A stretch of 64,000 nucleotides of DNA, from assembly GCA_044368415.1 (NCBI GenBank), contig JBIPLJ010000016.1, positions 9,773 through 73,772 on the forward strand. Reading direction: 5' to 3'. The position numbers and the translations under genes are program-made. The notes under the pieces were generated by a model. It saw nothing but the letters and a program-made list of their open reading frames with translations. It searched no databases and had not been told where the DNA came from. The first letter of the stretch is position 1; every line of letters begins with the position of its first letter. This document shows positions 38,879-47,049 of this stretch, in pieces. The DNA comes from UBA4615 sp044368415 (lineage in GTDB: Bacteria > Pseudomonadota > Gammaproteobacteria > Burkholderiales > Burkholderiaceae_E).

Positions 38879-38992
38879 AACTGGCCGCACCGGCGCGTGA
38901 ACCATCGCATGACCTTCGACGTGCCGGGGACCGCGCAGCCGTTCGCGAAAGTCAACAGCAACGTGCTACGGGGCGGGCCGCTCCGCGGCTGA
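38879..38992 (+). pseudogene. 3' remnant of a TauD-like dioxygenase gene
   Basis: Positions 38879-38992 read NWPHRRVNHRMTFDVPGTA and continue to a stop after LRGGPLRG. This closely matches the last 38 codons of the dioxygenase gene at 37757-37870 and stays in frame. Everything upstream, including the iron ligands, is missing. It lies just left of the decayed mobile-element region and is either a footprint of duplication/insertion or what is left of a second dioxygenase gene. Confidence 0.85.
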
Positions 38993-38996
38993 TCGC

Positions 38997-40180
38997 CTAC
39001 CGGCGGAACGCCTTGTTCTGCACCTGGACGACGACTCGGACGTTCTTGTCGGTCCACGCGCGCATCGTGATCTCGCGCTCGAGTACGGCGGCGCTAGCGG
39101 TGCCGAGACAGGCCCGCTCCCGCAGCGCACGCAGGCCTGGCCAGCCGGTATCGACGGTTTGGTTACGAGAAATCCGGTGGTGCGCGCCCCGATGCCCATG
39201 CTCGAGCGCCGGCTCATCAGTCGAGTGGGCCCGAGGCCGACGCCGCAGCCGGCGTCGGAAGGTTCGGCCGCCAGCGCGGTGTCTTGCCACTCGAAGTTCA
39301 CGCCTGTCCTGTTGTCGAGCGCCGGTGCATCCCGTGAGGCGGCGCTCCAGAGCGGATCCGGGGACTGCTCGGTGTTCTCCGGCCAGCGCGATGCGGGTCC
39401 GCGAAGCCCTCGTCCGGGCGTGCTCGCGTAGACCTCGGCGCGTACCTCGAACCGATCCGCTGTGAATGCGTAACGCTCCTGGGTCCAGGCCGCGCTGGCC
39501 AAGCCGATGTCGTCGCTCACGTCGGGACCGCCCGCCTCGAGGTCCAGCCATCGCGCGAGCGTGGCGCGATCGAGCTGCGGGAGTTGCTTCGTCGCCACCA
39601 GTTGCTCGGCCAGCTCCGCCGGCGGCAGCTCGCCGAGCACGCGCGCCGATACCCGCAGGCGCAGCACGCCGGCGCTGTCGATCACGTGGAACGTCAGGCT
39701 GGGCTTGGCCGCCAGCGCCCGGGCCATCGTCGCATCGGGCGCGAACGGTGCGCGGACCGTGCCCCGGTCCCAGAACGTTTCGCGACCGTCGATCGACGTG
39801 TCCACCTCGCCGGTCAACGGGTGCTTCTGGTTCGACCGCGGTCGGGCCTCGACCACGTAGAGCGATTCCTTGGCGAAGGTCCGCCCGTCGCCGCAATACC
39901 CGCTGCTCCCGCCCGCGAACGGCACGGCGTCACCGACTCGCGCCGCCATCAGCGCGGTGTGGTCCACGGAGGTCAGCGTCCCGTCGATCGCCATTGCGTC
40001 GCCCGCGCCCGAGCTCAACGGGCGCTTGAGCAGAACGCCTTCCGGAGGGAGACCCATCCATCCGTCCTGCACCCGAATGCCGGGGCCGGTCACCACCACG
40101 CAGCCGACGGTGGTGCGGCCGCCGATCACGTTGGCCGCTCGCCAGCTGTCGTAGTCCTGCGCGTCTGCCCGGCCGCTCGA
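38997..40180 (-). pseudogene. Frameshifted gene of unknown function
   Basis: One minus frame gives protein-like sequence over about 340 codons (for example NVIGGRTTVGCVVVTGPGIR, GYCGDGRTFAKESLYVVEAR, ERYAFTADRFEVRAEVYAST). Near 39165 it degenerates into Ser/Arg-rich noise. At that point another minus frame becomes protein-like (GWPGLRALRERACLGTASA, EITMRAWTDKNVRVVVQVQN) and ends at TAG 38997-38999. This suggests a single-base indel. I do not recognise the family. The reading frame continues upstream without a break into the fragment at 40180-40420, so it may itself be a product of rearrangement. Confidence 0.5.
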
Positions 40181-40420
40181 GGTCCTCAGGTTCTCCTCCA
40201 GCGTAGCTTTCATGGCCGCAGCGTCGCCAGACGCCAGCGCGTCGGCCACCTGGTTTTTCAGTTCCGCGCGGCTGGAGTCGAAGTTCAGCACTGGGACTGG
40301 GTGCGGGTTGTAGGCCCACTCCTTCTTCGGCTGCAGCGGGTCGCGGGCTTCGCTGACGAGGCCGACTGCGGAGTTGTTCTTTCGGCGGTCGGCGTGGCGG
40401 TAGCTGATGACCTGGACGCG
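40180..40420 (-). pseudogene. Fragment resembling the N-terminal region of a type III-type DNA methyltransferase
   Basis: On the minus strand the frame reads ISYRHADRRKNNSAVGLV then KKEWAYNPHPVPVLNFDSSR and VADALASGDAAAMKATLEEN. I recall a similar pattern (RHxDKRKNNPEVG...WxYDPHxDPxLQFDxxRA) at the start of site-specific adenine methyltransferases of type III restriction systems. No SAM-binding or DPPY motif follows, so at most the first 80 residues remain. The identification is from memory and tentative. Confidence 0.35.
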
Positions 40421-40429
40421 CCGGCGGCG

Positions 40430-41070
40430 CTCATCACGCGCTCGCGGCCGTTGTCGACCGCGGGCATCACGAGGTGGGTGGCGGGGTTCTCGGCGGGTGC
40501 GGCCCAGTTCCAGATGCGGGCCACGTCGTTGAAGAACCCTCGATAGAGCGCCTGCTCGAGCTGCAGGGTGGCGGGCTCGGGCCCCTCGGCGCGCAGCGCG
40601 TCGATGAACGCCTGCAGGTGGTGGCGCTGCACGTCGGCCATCGGCATGCAGGCGATGCGGCGTCGCAGGGCGTCGCTGCGGGCGGTGTCCTCTGCGAGCT
40701 TCTCGCGGTGGGCGGCGAGCCCGTTGGGGATGCGGCGGGTGGGCTCGGGCTCAACGAGCTCGACCACGTAGTGCTGACCGCGGCCCTCGCGGTCTTCGCG
40801 GCGTCCGTCCGGCTGCACGAGCCCGTGCGTGACGGCCGCATCCTAGCGGGTGACCCTGAGCGTCGCGAGGCGGGCCGCACGCAGCACCTTGTTGACGCGG
40901 TTCGCATCCTGGCTCGCCCCCTTCAGGAAGGGGAGCCGCTTCATCGCGTAGTCCTGCAGGGCCTGGGAAACGCTCGTGCGGAAGGGTCCGAGCCTGGCGG
41001 CGGCGAGAGGGCGGCCTCGCGCGTGCGGGAGAGTGCGGGGTGGTTCACCCGCGCACTCGAGCGCAGTGAT
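40430..41070 (-). pseudogene. Tyrosine-recombinase (phage integrase) pseudogene
   Basis: The minus frame reads FRTSVSQALQDYAMKRLPFL then GASQDANRVNKVLRAARLAT, a typical N-terminal integrase arm. An in-frame TAG at 40843-40845 interrupts it. The same frame continues with VELVEPEPTRRIPNGLAAHR and the core-binding domain (MADVQRHHLQAFIDALRAEG, FNDVARIWNWAAPAENPATH). The catalytic R...HxxR...Y domain is absent: the frame is lost near 40440. It lies just beyond the 3' end of tRNA-Phe with the orientation expected for an integrase that used this tRNA as its attachment site. Confidence 0.7.
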
Positions 41071-41127
41071 GCGAGGTCGTCCGCGGTCGGTGTTCGATGC
41101 GATTGCCAGAGGATTGCCAGAAAAGCA

Positions 41128-41159
41128 GAAGGGCGGGCCGTTTTCACGACTCGCCCTTC
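41128..41159 (-). terminator. Terminator of the tRNA-Phe gene
   Basis: Read on the minus strand, GAAGGGCG pairs perfectly with CGCCCTTC (8-bp stem, 16-nt loop) and is followed by a T-rich TGCTTTTCT. It lies 43 nt past the tRNA 3' end. Confidence 0.6.
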
Positions 41160-41202
41160 GGATGCCCCAGCGCAATCTCGTTGATTTCGTTGGGAGCTAA
41201 TC

Positions 41203-41278
41203 TGGTGGCCAAGGGCGGAATCGAACCACCGACACGCGGATTTTCAATCCGCTGCTCTACCAACTGAGCTACTTGGCC
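41203..41278 (-). tRNA. tRNA-Phe (anticodon GAA)
   Basis: The minus strand gives a 76-nt cloverleaf beginning GGCCAAGTAGCTCAGTTGG, with anticodon stem CGGATTGAAAATCCG (anticodon GAA), T-arm GGTGGTTCGATTCCGCC and encoded CCA end. The acceptor stem GGCCAAG/CTTGGCC is fully paired. It stands alone and borders the integrase remnant, so its 3' half is the likely attachment site. Confidence 0.97.
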
Positions 41279-41397
41279 GTACCGTCTCGTCGACAGCGGC
41301 CCGGCTGACGCCAGGCAAGGCGGCGCAGTATATCGGATGAACTCCGGCCCGACAAACCGCGGGCGAGGCGCATGCCGGCGGCGCCTATAATCGGTCG

Positions 41398-42606
41398 ATG
41401 AACGCACGTGACGCCTCCTTCGACGTCGTCGTGGCCGGCCGCGGCGCAGTCGGTGCGGCAACCGCGCTCGGGCTCGCCCAAGCCGGCCTGCGGGTCGGCT
41501 GGGTCGGTCCCGCCGCCCCGGTCGCGGTGACGGAGCCTCAGAGCTGGGACTCTCGCGTCTTCGCGCTGTCGCCCGGCACCCGCGAGCTGCTGCGCGCCCT
41601 GCGCGTCTGGGACGCGATGCCGGCGGCCCGCATCGCGCCGGTCTACGACATGCGGGTCTACGGCGGCCCGCAGGCCGACGCCCCCGAGCTGCACCTCGAC
41701 GCCTACTCCGGCCGCATCGAGGCGCTCGCCTGGATCGTCGAGAACCGCACGCTGGTCGGCACGCTCGACGCGGCGATCGGCTTCGCCGGGGTCGCCTCGA
41801 TTGACGACGCGGTGACCGCGATGCGCGTCGACGACGGCCCGCTGGGCGCCGCGACGCTCGAACTCCGCTCGGGCCGCACGCTCGCCGCGAAGCTGGTGGT
41901 CGCGGCCGACGGTGCGGACTCCACGCTGCGCACGCTCGCCGGCATCGAGCCGCAGGTGCGCGCCTACGGCCAGCGCGGAGTGGTCGCCAACTTCGACACC
42001 ACGCTGCCGCACGGCGACACCGCCTTCCAGTGGTTCGGCGAGGACCTGGGCGTCCTGGCGATGCTACCGCTGCCCGCCGCCTCGCCCGAGCGGGGCCGCG
42101 CGAGCATGGTGTGGTCGGCGCCGGATGGGCTCGCCGACACGCTGCTGTCGCTGTCGTCCGAGGCCCTCGCCGAGCGTGTCGCCGAGGCGACCCACCGCAC
42201 GCTCGGTGGTCTCGTGACCATCACGCCGGCGCAGTCCTTTGCGCTGCGGCTGATCAAGGTCCCCCGGCTGATCGCGCCGCGCATGGTGCTGGTGGGCGAT
42301 GCCGCCCATGCGATGCACCCGCTCGCCGGCCAGGGGATGAACGTGGGCTTCGGCGACGTGGCGGTGCTGCTCGACGTGTTGCGGGGGCGCGAGCCCTACC
42401 GCGAGCTCGGCGACCCGCTGCTGTGGCGGCGTTACGAGCGTGCGCGCCGCGAGGCGGTGTCGCTGATGCAGGACGCCACCGACGGCATCAAGCGCGCGTT
42501 CGGGCCGCTGCCCGCCCCGCTCGTCGGACTGCGCGACCTCGGCTGGCGCGCCGTGGCAAGGTCCGACTGGATCCGGCGCCGGATGATCGCGCAGGCCGCG
42601 CGATGA
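41398..42606 (+). CDS. FAD-dependent UbiH/UbiF-family hydroxylase
   Basis: The product is 402 aa. Motifs are the N-terminal GxGxxG-like VVVAGRGAVGAATALGLA, the middle VVAADGADSTLR (DG motif) and the C-terminal GDAAHAMHPLAGQGMNVGFGD FAD-binding signature. This places it among the aromatic-ring hydroxylases of ubiquinone synthesis (UbiH, UbiF, UbiI, UbiM); which position it hydroxylates cannot be assigned. A perfect TATAAT at 41386-41391 lies 6 nt before the ATG, so transcription may start at or near the ATG (leaderless). It is followed by the dsbC-like gene, with an in-frame ATGA overlap possible at 42603. Confidence 0.88.
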   Translation: MNARDASFDVVVAGRGAVGAATALGLAQAGLRVGWVGPAAPVAVTEPQSWDSRVFALSPGTRELLRALRVWDAMPAARIAPVYDMRVYGGPQADAPELHLDAYSGRIEALAWIVENRTLVGTLDAAIGFAGVASIDDAVTAMRVDDGPLGAATLELRSGRTLAAKLVVAADGADSTLRTLAGIEPQVRAYGQRGVVANFDTTLPHGDTAFQWFGEDLGVLAMLPLPAASPERGRASMVWSAPDGLADTLLSLSSEALAERVAEATHRTLGGLVTITPAQSFALRLIKVPRLIAPRMVLVGDAAHAMHPLAGQGMNVGFGDVAVLLDVLRGREPYRELGDPLLWRRYERARREAVSLMQDATDGIKRAFGPLPAPLVGLRDLGWRAVARSDWIRRRMIAQAAR

Positions 42607-42662
42607 CCGCCGCCACAACACAGGGACACGCCGTGCGCGCCCGTCCCGTACGAGGATTTCCC

Positions 42663-43484
42663 ATGCATCCGACCCGCTCGACGCGCCTGCGCCGCGTCGC
42701 CACGGCCGCCTTCGCGGCCGCGTTCATGACCGGCGCCCCGAGCCTGGTCTCGGCGCAGGGCGCCGCATCGGCGCCGACTGCCGCACCCGCCGCCGCATCT
42801 GCAGCCGCACCCGCATCCGCTGGCGACCCCGCCGCCGTCGTGCGCACCGGCGTCGAGTCCTGGTTGCAGGGCCGCTTCAAGGTCGAAGCGGTGCGCCGCT
42901 CCCCGGTCGCCGGCATCTGGGAGGTGCAGATCGGCACCGACCTGATCTACGTCGACGAGCGGGGCCAGCACGGCTTCGTCGAGGGCCAGCTGATCGACCT
43001 CAAGTCGAACAAGAACCTGACGCAGGAGCGGGTGGAGGAGATCACGGCGGTCAACTTCAAGGACCTGCCGCTTGCCTATGCGATCAAGCAGGTCAACGGC
43101 AAGGGCACGCGGCAGGTCGCGGTCTTCGAGGACCCGAACTGCGGCCACTGCCGCACCCTGCGGCGCGACCTGATCGCCGTGCCTGACGTGACGATTTACA
43201 CCTTCACGCTGCCGATCCTCGCGGCCGACTCCAAGACCAAGGCCGCGCAGGCCTGGTGTGCGTCCGACCGTGTGAAGGCCTGGAACGACCTGATGCTCCA
43301 GGGCAAGGTGCCCGAGAACAAGGGCACCTGCGACAACCCGGTCGAGAAGGTCGCCGAGCTCGGCCGCAAGCTCAAGATCACCGGCACGCCGACGTTGTTC
43401 TTCATGAACGGCAAGCGCCTGCCCGGTGGCGTGCCCGCCGCCCGGCTCAACAAGATGATCGACGAGAACTCGAAGCCGTCCTGA
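42663..43484 (+). CDS. dsbC: DsbC-family thiol:disulfide interchange protein
   Basis: The product is 273 aa with a signal peptide ending near LVSAQ and an Ala/Pro/Ser linker. An N-terminal dimerisation domain (about residues 58-110; TDLIYVDERGQHGFVEGQLI) precedes a thioredoxin domain with CGHC (Cys160, Cys163) in FEDPNCGHCRTLRRDL. The cis-Pro is in ITGTPTLFFMNG. It isomerises disulfides in the periplasm. ATG 42663 gives the signal peptide; an ATG at 42603 overlapping the upstream stop is in frame but would hide it. The pairing with a UbiH-like gene is common in Burkholderiales. Confidence 0.9.
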   Translation: MHPTRSTRLRRVATAAFAAAFMTGAPSLVSAQGAASAPTAAPAAASAAAPASAGDPAAVVRTGVESWLQGRFKVEAVRRSPVAGIWEVQIGTDLIYVDERGQHGFVEGQLIDLKSNKNLTQERVEEITAVNFKDLPLAYAIKQVNGKGTRQVAVFEDPNCGHCRTLRRDLIAVPDVTIYTFTLPILAADSKTKAAQAWCASDRVKAWNDLMLQGKVPENKGTCDNPVEKVAELGRKLKITGTPTLFFMNGKRLPGGVPAARLNKMIDENSKPS

Positions 43485-43632
43485 ACGGCTCGCGCCGGGG
43501 CCTGGATCGGCACGCGGTGACGCAGCACCGCCGCGAGGTCCGCGTCGCGCCGCGGCGACCACCCGCTCGGGCGAGGACACACGGCACATCGGGGCCGCGA
43601 CCCGCGGGCCCCCTCAGTCGGGAGAGCAGGGC

Positions 43633-44469
43633 GTGCAGGGCGAACGGGTGAGGCTGGAGCGGGACGGCGAGCACATCGCCGTCGTGACGATGTTGAACGA
43701 TGCCGGCGGCTGCCTCGACGAAGCAAGCGAGCGCGAGCTCGCCGCCGCGCTCGACGTGATCGACGCCGACACGGCGCTGCGCGCGGTGGTGGTCACCGGA
43801 CGCGGGCAGGGTGTCTTCGTGCGGCACTACGACGTGCACACGCTCGAGGCACGGGGCCGGCGGCTGGCCGCGCGCGGTCTCGTCTTCTCGACCGACCGGC
43901 CAGTGCCCGAGTCGCCGTACCTGCGGTGCCTGCGCCGGATCGAGGCGCACCGGCTGCCTTTCGTGGCCGCGATCGACGGTGTCGCGATGGGCGGCGGCTT
44001 CGAGCTCGCGCTGGCCTGCGACCTGCGGCTGGCGCAGGCCGGCGACTATCCGATCGGCCTGCCCGAGGTGAACATCGGCCTGCTGCCCGGTGCGGGCGGC
44101 ACGCAGCGCCTGGCACGCCTGGTGGGCCCAGGCGTGGCGATGCGCTCGTTGCTGCTCGGGCGCACCTGGGCGCCGGCGCGCGCCGCCGAGCTCGGCCTGG
44201 TCGACGAGGTGGTCGACGGGCCGGTGCTGCCGGCCGCGCTCGCGCTCGCGCGCGAGATCGCCGCGCGGCATCCGCGCGCGGTCTCACACGTCAAGCGGCT
44301 GGTGCGCATGGCGGCTTCGCAGGGTCTCGACGCGGGGCTCGCTGCCGAGCGCACGCTCTTCTGCGACCTGCTGGTCGACGCCGACTCGATCGCGCTGATG
44401 GCGCGGATGAACGCGGGCGAGCTGCCGATCACCGGGCCGGGGCCGGGGCCGGGGCCGGGGCCGCAGTAG
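43633..44469 (+). CDS. Enoyl-CoA hydratase/isomerase (crotonase) family protein
   Basis: The product is 278 aa. It has the crotonase core VAAIDGVAMGGGFELALACDLRLA (oxyanion hole) and LPEVNIGLLPGAGGTQRLARL (catalytic Glu region). The usual first oxyanion stretch AGAD is replaced by VRHYDVHTL, so it may not be a classic hydratase. The start is GTG 43633 after GGGAGAG. The last residues are GPGPGPGPGPQ, encoded by a (GGGGCC) repeat. The 3' end overlaps the convergent mltA gene by 41 nt. Confidence 0.8.
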   Translation: MQGERVRLERDGEHIAVVTMLNDAGGCLDEASERELAAALDVIDADTALRAVVVTGRGQGVFVRHYDVHTLEARGRRLAARGLVFSTDRPVPESPYLRCLRRIEAHRLPFVAAIDGVAMGGGFELALACDLRLAQAGDYPIGLPEVNIGLLPGAGGTQRLARLVGPGVAMRSLLLGRTWAPARAAELGLVDEVVDGPVLPAALALAREIAARHPRAVSHVKRLVRMAASQGLDAGLAAERTLFCDLLVDADSIALMARMNAGELPITGPGPGPGPGPQ

Positions 44470-45778
44470 GCGCGGGCGCGGACGCAGGCGTAGCCATAAA
44501 CGCGGGCGCGGGCGCCGTAAACGCCGGCGCGGGTACGGGCGCGGGCGGTGCCTCGCCGCGCGGCCACAGCATCCACAGCCGCCCGCGGTGGCGCATCTCG
44601 CCGGCGGCCCGCTCCGCCTCCGGCCCGAACCCCCAGAAGTAGTCGGCGCGGATGCTGCCGGTGATGGCGCCGCCGGTGTCCTGCGCGGCCATCGCGCGCT
44701 GCAGCGGGCGGCCGTCGACCGGGTGCACGGTGTCGATCCAGACCAGCGTGGCCAGCGGCACAACCGAGCGGTCGACCGCAAGCGAGCGTTGCGCAGTCAG
44801 CGGCACGCCGAGCGAGCCGGGCGGCCCCGCCTCGGGCTCGCCGCGTGGCGCCGCGGGCGGCGCCGGCAGTTCCCGGAAGAACACCATGCTCGGATTCGTG
44901 CGCATCACCTCGGCCGCCTGGGCTGGATGCTCGCGCAGCCAGCGGCGGATCGTCGGCGCGCTGACCTCGTCGGCACGCAGCGCGCCGCGGTCCACCAGCG
45001 AGCGCCCGATCGCGCGGTACGGATGGCCATTCTGGTCGGCGTAGCCCACGCGCAGCACGCTGCCGTCGCGCAGCTTCACGCGACCCGAGCCTTGGATCTC
45101 GAGGAAGAACGCATCCACCGGATCATCGACCCACAGCAGCTCGCTGCCGCCGAGCGGCTGCGTGGTCTCGATGTCCGCGCGGCTGTGGTAAGGCACGATG
45201 CGCGTGCCCTGCACGCGGCCGCGCAGCCTAAGTCCGGCAAGGCGCGGCTCGACGCCGGCCAGGTCGATGGTGAGCAGGTCGGCCGGGCGCGCGTACAGCG
45301 GTGCCTGCCGTGACGACTCGCGCAAGCGGCTGCCGGTGAGCAGCGGCTCGTAGTAACCGGTCACCAGGCCCTCGGTCCCGCCGCGCGCGTCGCGCAGCGG
45401 CCAGGCCTCGAAGCGCGAGGCCAGCCAGCCGCGCAGCGCCTCGGCGCGCGGCATCGTGTCCGGCGCCGGCCGCGGCAGCGCCGCGAATTCCGCGCACAGC
45501 CGGGGCCAGGGCCCGGGCGGCGTGCGCATCGTGCACTGGCGAACGATCGCCGCCCCGAGGCCGTCTAGCGGGTCGGCCTGCCAGCCGGGCAGGGCGGCGG
45601 GGTCGATCCCTCGGCCGGCCTGCGGCGCGGTCTCGGCCGGCCCCGGGAGGGTGGGGGCCGGAGCGGCCGTCGGGGGCGGCGCCGGACGCGGCCGAGAGAC
45701 CGGCGGCGCCGACGCACAACCGACGGTCGATGTGATCGCACAGGCTATGATCGCCCGCAGCAAAAGGGAACGTGTCAT
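44429..45778 (-). CDS. mltA: Membrane-bound lytic murein transglycosylase A (MltA)
   Basis: The product is 449 aa, a lipoprotein (STVGCASAP, Cys21) followed by a Pro/Ala linker. The MltA barrel contains TGYYEPLLTGSR, FFLEIQGSGRVKLRDGS and GRSLVDRGAL. The 3D domain has AAQDTGGAITGSIRADYFWGFG with the catalytic Asp residues. It cleaves peptidoglycan to anhydromuropeptides at the outer membrane. An Ala/Pro-rich C-terminal tail of about 40 residues is added by simple repeats and overlaps the convergent crotonase gene. The ATG overlaps the start of a small divergent ORF (CATG at 45776-45779). Confidence 0.92.
   Translation of the reverse strand: MTRSLLLRAIIACAITSTVGCASAPPVSRPRPAPPPTAAPAPTLPGPAETAPQAGRGIDPAALPGWQADPLDGLGAAIVRQCTMRTPPGPWPRLCAEFAALPRPAPDTMPRAEALRGWLASRFEAWPLRDARGGTEGLVTGYYEPLLTGSRLRESSRQAPLYARPADLLTIDLAGVEPRLAGLRLRGRVQGTRIVPYHSRADIETTQPLGGSELLWVDDPVDAFFLEIQGSGRVKLRDGSVLRVGYADQNGHPYRAIGRSLVDRGALRADEVSAPTIRRWLREHPAQAAEVMRTNPSMVFFRELPAPPAAPRGEPEAGPPGSLGVPLTAQRSLAVDRSVVPLATLVWIDTVHPVDGRPLQRAMAAQDTGGAITGSIRADYFWGFGPEAERAAGEMRHRGRLWMLWPRGEAPPAPVPAPAFTAPAPAFMATPASAPAPTAAPAPAPAPAR
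44434..44462 (+). repeat. (GGGGCC)n tandem repeat across two convergent gene ends
   Basis: Four GGGG tracts (44439-44442, 44445-44448, 44451-44454, 44457-44460) are separated by CC, a composition able to form a G-quadruplex on the plus strand. It encodes Gly-Pro repeats of the crotonase and Ala-Pro repeats of MltA on the other strand. Confidence 0.85.
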
Positions 45779-45860
45779 GTGGGTGATCTACCTGGAGGCC
45801 GGCGTCGCGGTCAGCCTCGTGCTGCTGATCGTCTGGTGGACGATGCGCGGAAAGAAGTGA
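45777..45860 (+). CDS. 27-aa single-span membrane peptide
   Basis: ATG 45777 opens a frame of 27 residues ending in TGA at 45858-45860. It encodes a single hydrophobic helix (YLEAGVAVSLVLLIVWWTM) with a short basic tail RGKK, i.e. an N-out/C-in small membrane protein. AAAGGGA at 45763-45769 gives a strong, well-spaced ribosome binding site, and a -10-like TATGAT lies at 45746-45751. The start codon shares bases with the mltA start on the opposite strand. I recall similar tiny ORFs in other Burkholderiales but cannot confirm it. Confidence 0.65.
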   Translation: MWVIYLEAGVAVSLVLLIVWWTMRGKK

Positions 45861-45914
45861 AGTGCCCGACGCCGCCCGGATGCTAGCGCGTTCGGACCGG
45901 CCGGCGTGCCCGCG

Positions 45915-46298
45915 TCAGTGCAGCGTTCGCGGCATCGACAGCTCGAACTCGGCGATCGGCGCATCGAAGCGCGTCCCGTCCTCGGCCACGAAGAAGTAGC
46001 TGCCGTGCATCCGGCCCGACGGCGTGTCGATCTGGCTGCCGCTCGTGTATTCGAACGACTGGCCCGGTCGCAGCAGCGGCTGGTGGCCGACGACGCCCAG
46101 ACCCCCGACCTCCTTGGTGCGTCCGTTGCCGTCCTCGATCACCCAATGACGGCTGATCAGCTGCGACGGGACGTCGCCCGCATTGGTGATCGTCACGGTA
46201 TATGCAAACGCATAGACCCCCTGCTCGGGGTTGGACTGTTCCGGCAGGTAGCGGCTCTGCGATGCGATCTTGACGGCGTACTTCTTCTCGGCGGCCAC
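45915..46298 (-). CDS. apaG: ApaG/CorD protein
   Basis: The product is 127 aa, one FnIII-like domain. ApaG signatures are YLPEQSNPEQGVYAFAYTVTI, SRHWVIEDGNGRTKEVGGLG, VVGHQPLLRPGQSFEYTSG and GRMHGSYFFVAEDG. The start is GTG at 46298 (VAAEKKYAVK); longer in-frame upstream sequence lies antisense to rpe. ApaG binds ATP/GTP-like ligands and is linked to Co2+/Mg2+ tolerance. It is divergent from rpe, as in other Burkholderiales. Confidence 0.93.
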   Translation of the reverse strand: MAAEKKYAVKIASQSRYLPEQSNPEQGVYAFAYTVTITNAGDVPSQLISRHWVIEDGNGRTKEVGGLGVVGHQPLLRPGQSFEYTSGSQIDTPSGRMHGSYFFVAEDGTRFDAPIAEFELSMPRTLH

Positions 46299-46359
46299 GT
46301 TGTGCTCTCCCCGTACAATCCCGATTCTAGTGAATCGCGACCGGACTCCGGACAAGACC

Positions 46360-47049
46360 ATGAGGATCGCTCCCAGCATCCTGTCGGCCGACTTCGCGCG
46401 GCTGGGCGAGGAGGTGCGTGCGCTGCAGGTCGCCGGCGCCGATCTCGTCCATGTCGACGTGATGGACAACCACTACGTGCCGAACCTCACCATCGGCCCG
46501 ATGGTCTGCAAGGCGATCCGCCCGCACGTCACCATCCCGATCGACGTGCACCTGATGGTGGAGCCGGTCGACGCGCTTGCGCTCGAGTTCGCGCACGCCG
46601 GTGCCGATCTGATCACCTTCCACCCCGAGGCCTCGCGCCACGTCGACCGCACGCTGCAGGCGATCCGCGACGCGGGTTGCAAGGCGGGCCTGGTGCTCAA
46701 CCCGGCCACCCCGATCGCTTGGCTCGATCACGTCATGGACCGGCTCGACATGGTCCTGCTGATGTCGGTCAACCCGGGCTATGGTGGCCAGAGCTTCATC
46801 GAGTCCTCGCTGCCTAAGCTGCGCGAGGTGCGTCGCCGCATCGACGCGCATGTGGCCGCCGGCGGCCGCCCGATCTGGCTCGAGATCGACGGTGGCGTGA
46901 AAGTCGACAACATCGGCGCGATCGCCGCCGCCGGCGCCGACACCTTCGTCGCCGGCTCCGCGGTGTTCGGCTCGCCCGACGCAGACGGCGGCTATCGCGG
47001 CGTGATCTCCCGCCTGCGCGACGCGGCGGTGACGGGTTCCTCGCGATGA
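46360..47049 (+). CDS. rpe: Ribulose-phosphate 3-epimerase
   Basis: The product is 229 aa, a TIM barrel with APSILSADFARLG, HVDVMDNHYVPNLTIGP (metal-binding His and Asp), HLMVEPVD, MSVNPGYGGQSFI and LEIDGGVKVDN. It interconverts ribulose-5-phosphate and xylulose-5-phosphate. It is coupled to gph by an ATGA overlap and begins the rpe-gph-trp cluster. A TACAAT at 46314-46319 is a possible -10. Confidence 0.97.
   Translation: MRIAPSILSADFARLGEEVRALQVAGADLVHVDVMDNHYVPNLTIGPMVCKAIRPHVTIPIDVHLMVEPVDALALEFAHAGADLITFHPEASRHVDRTLQAIRDAGCKAGLVLNPATPIAWLDHVMDRLDMVLLMSVNPGYGGQSFIESSLPKLREVRRRIDAHVAAGGRPIWLEIDGGVKVDNIGAIAAAGADTFVAGSAVFGSPDADGGYRGVISRLRDAAVTGSSR

Noticed and set aside
41144..41461. 105-codon minus-strand frame across tRNA-Phe
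   Set aside because: It is the translation of the tRNA gene itself (QVAQLVEQRIENPRVGG is a common artefact).
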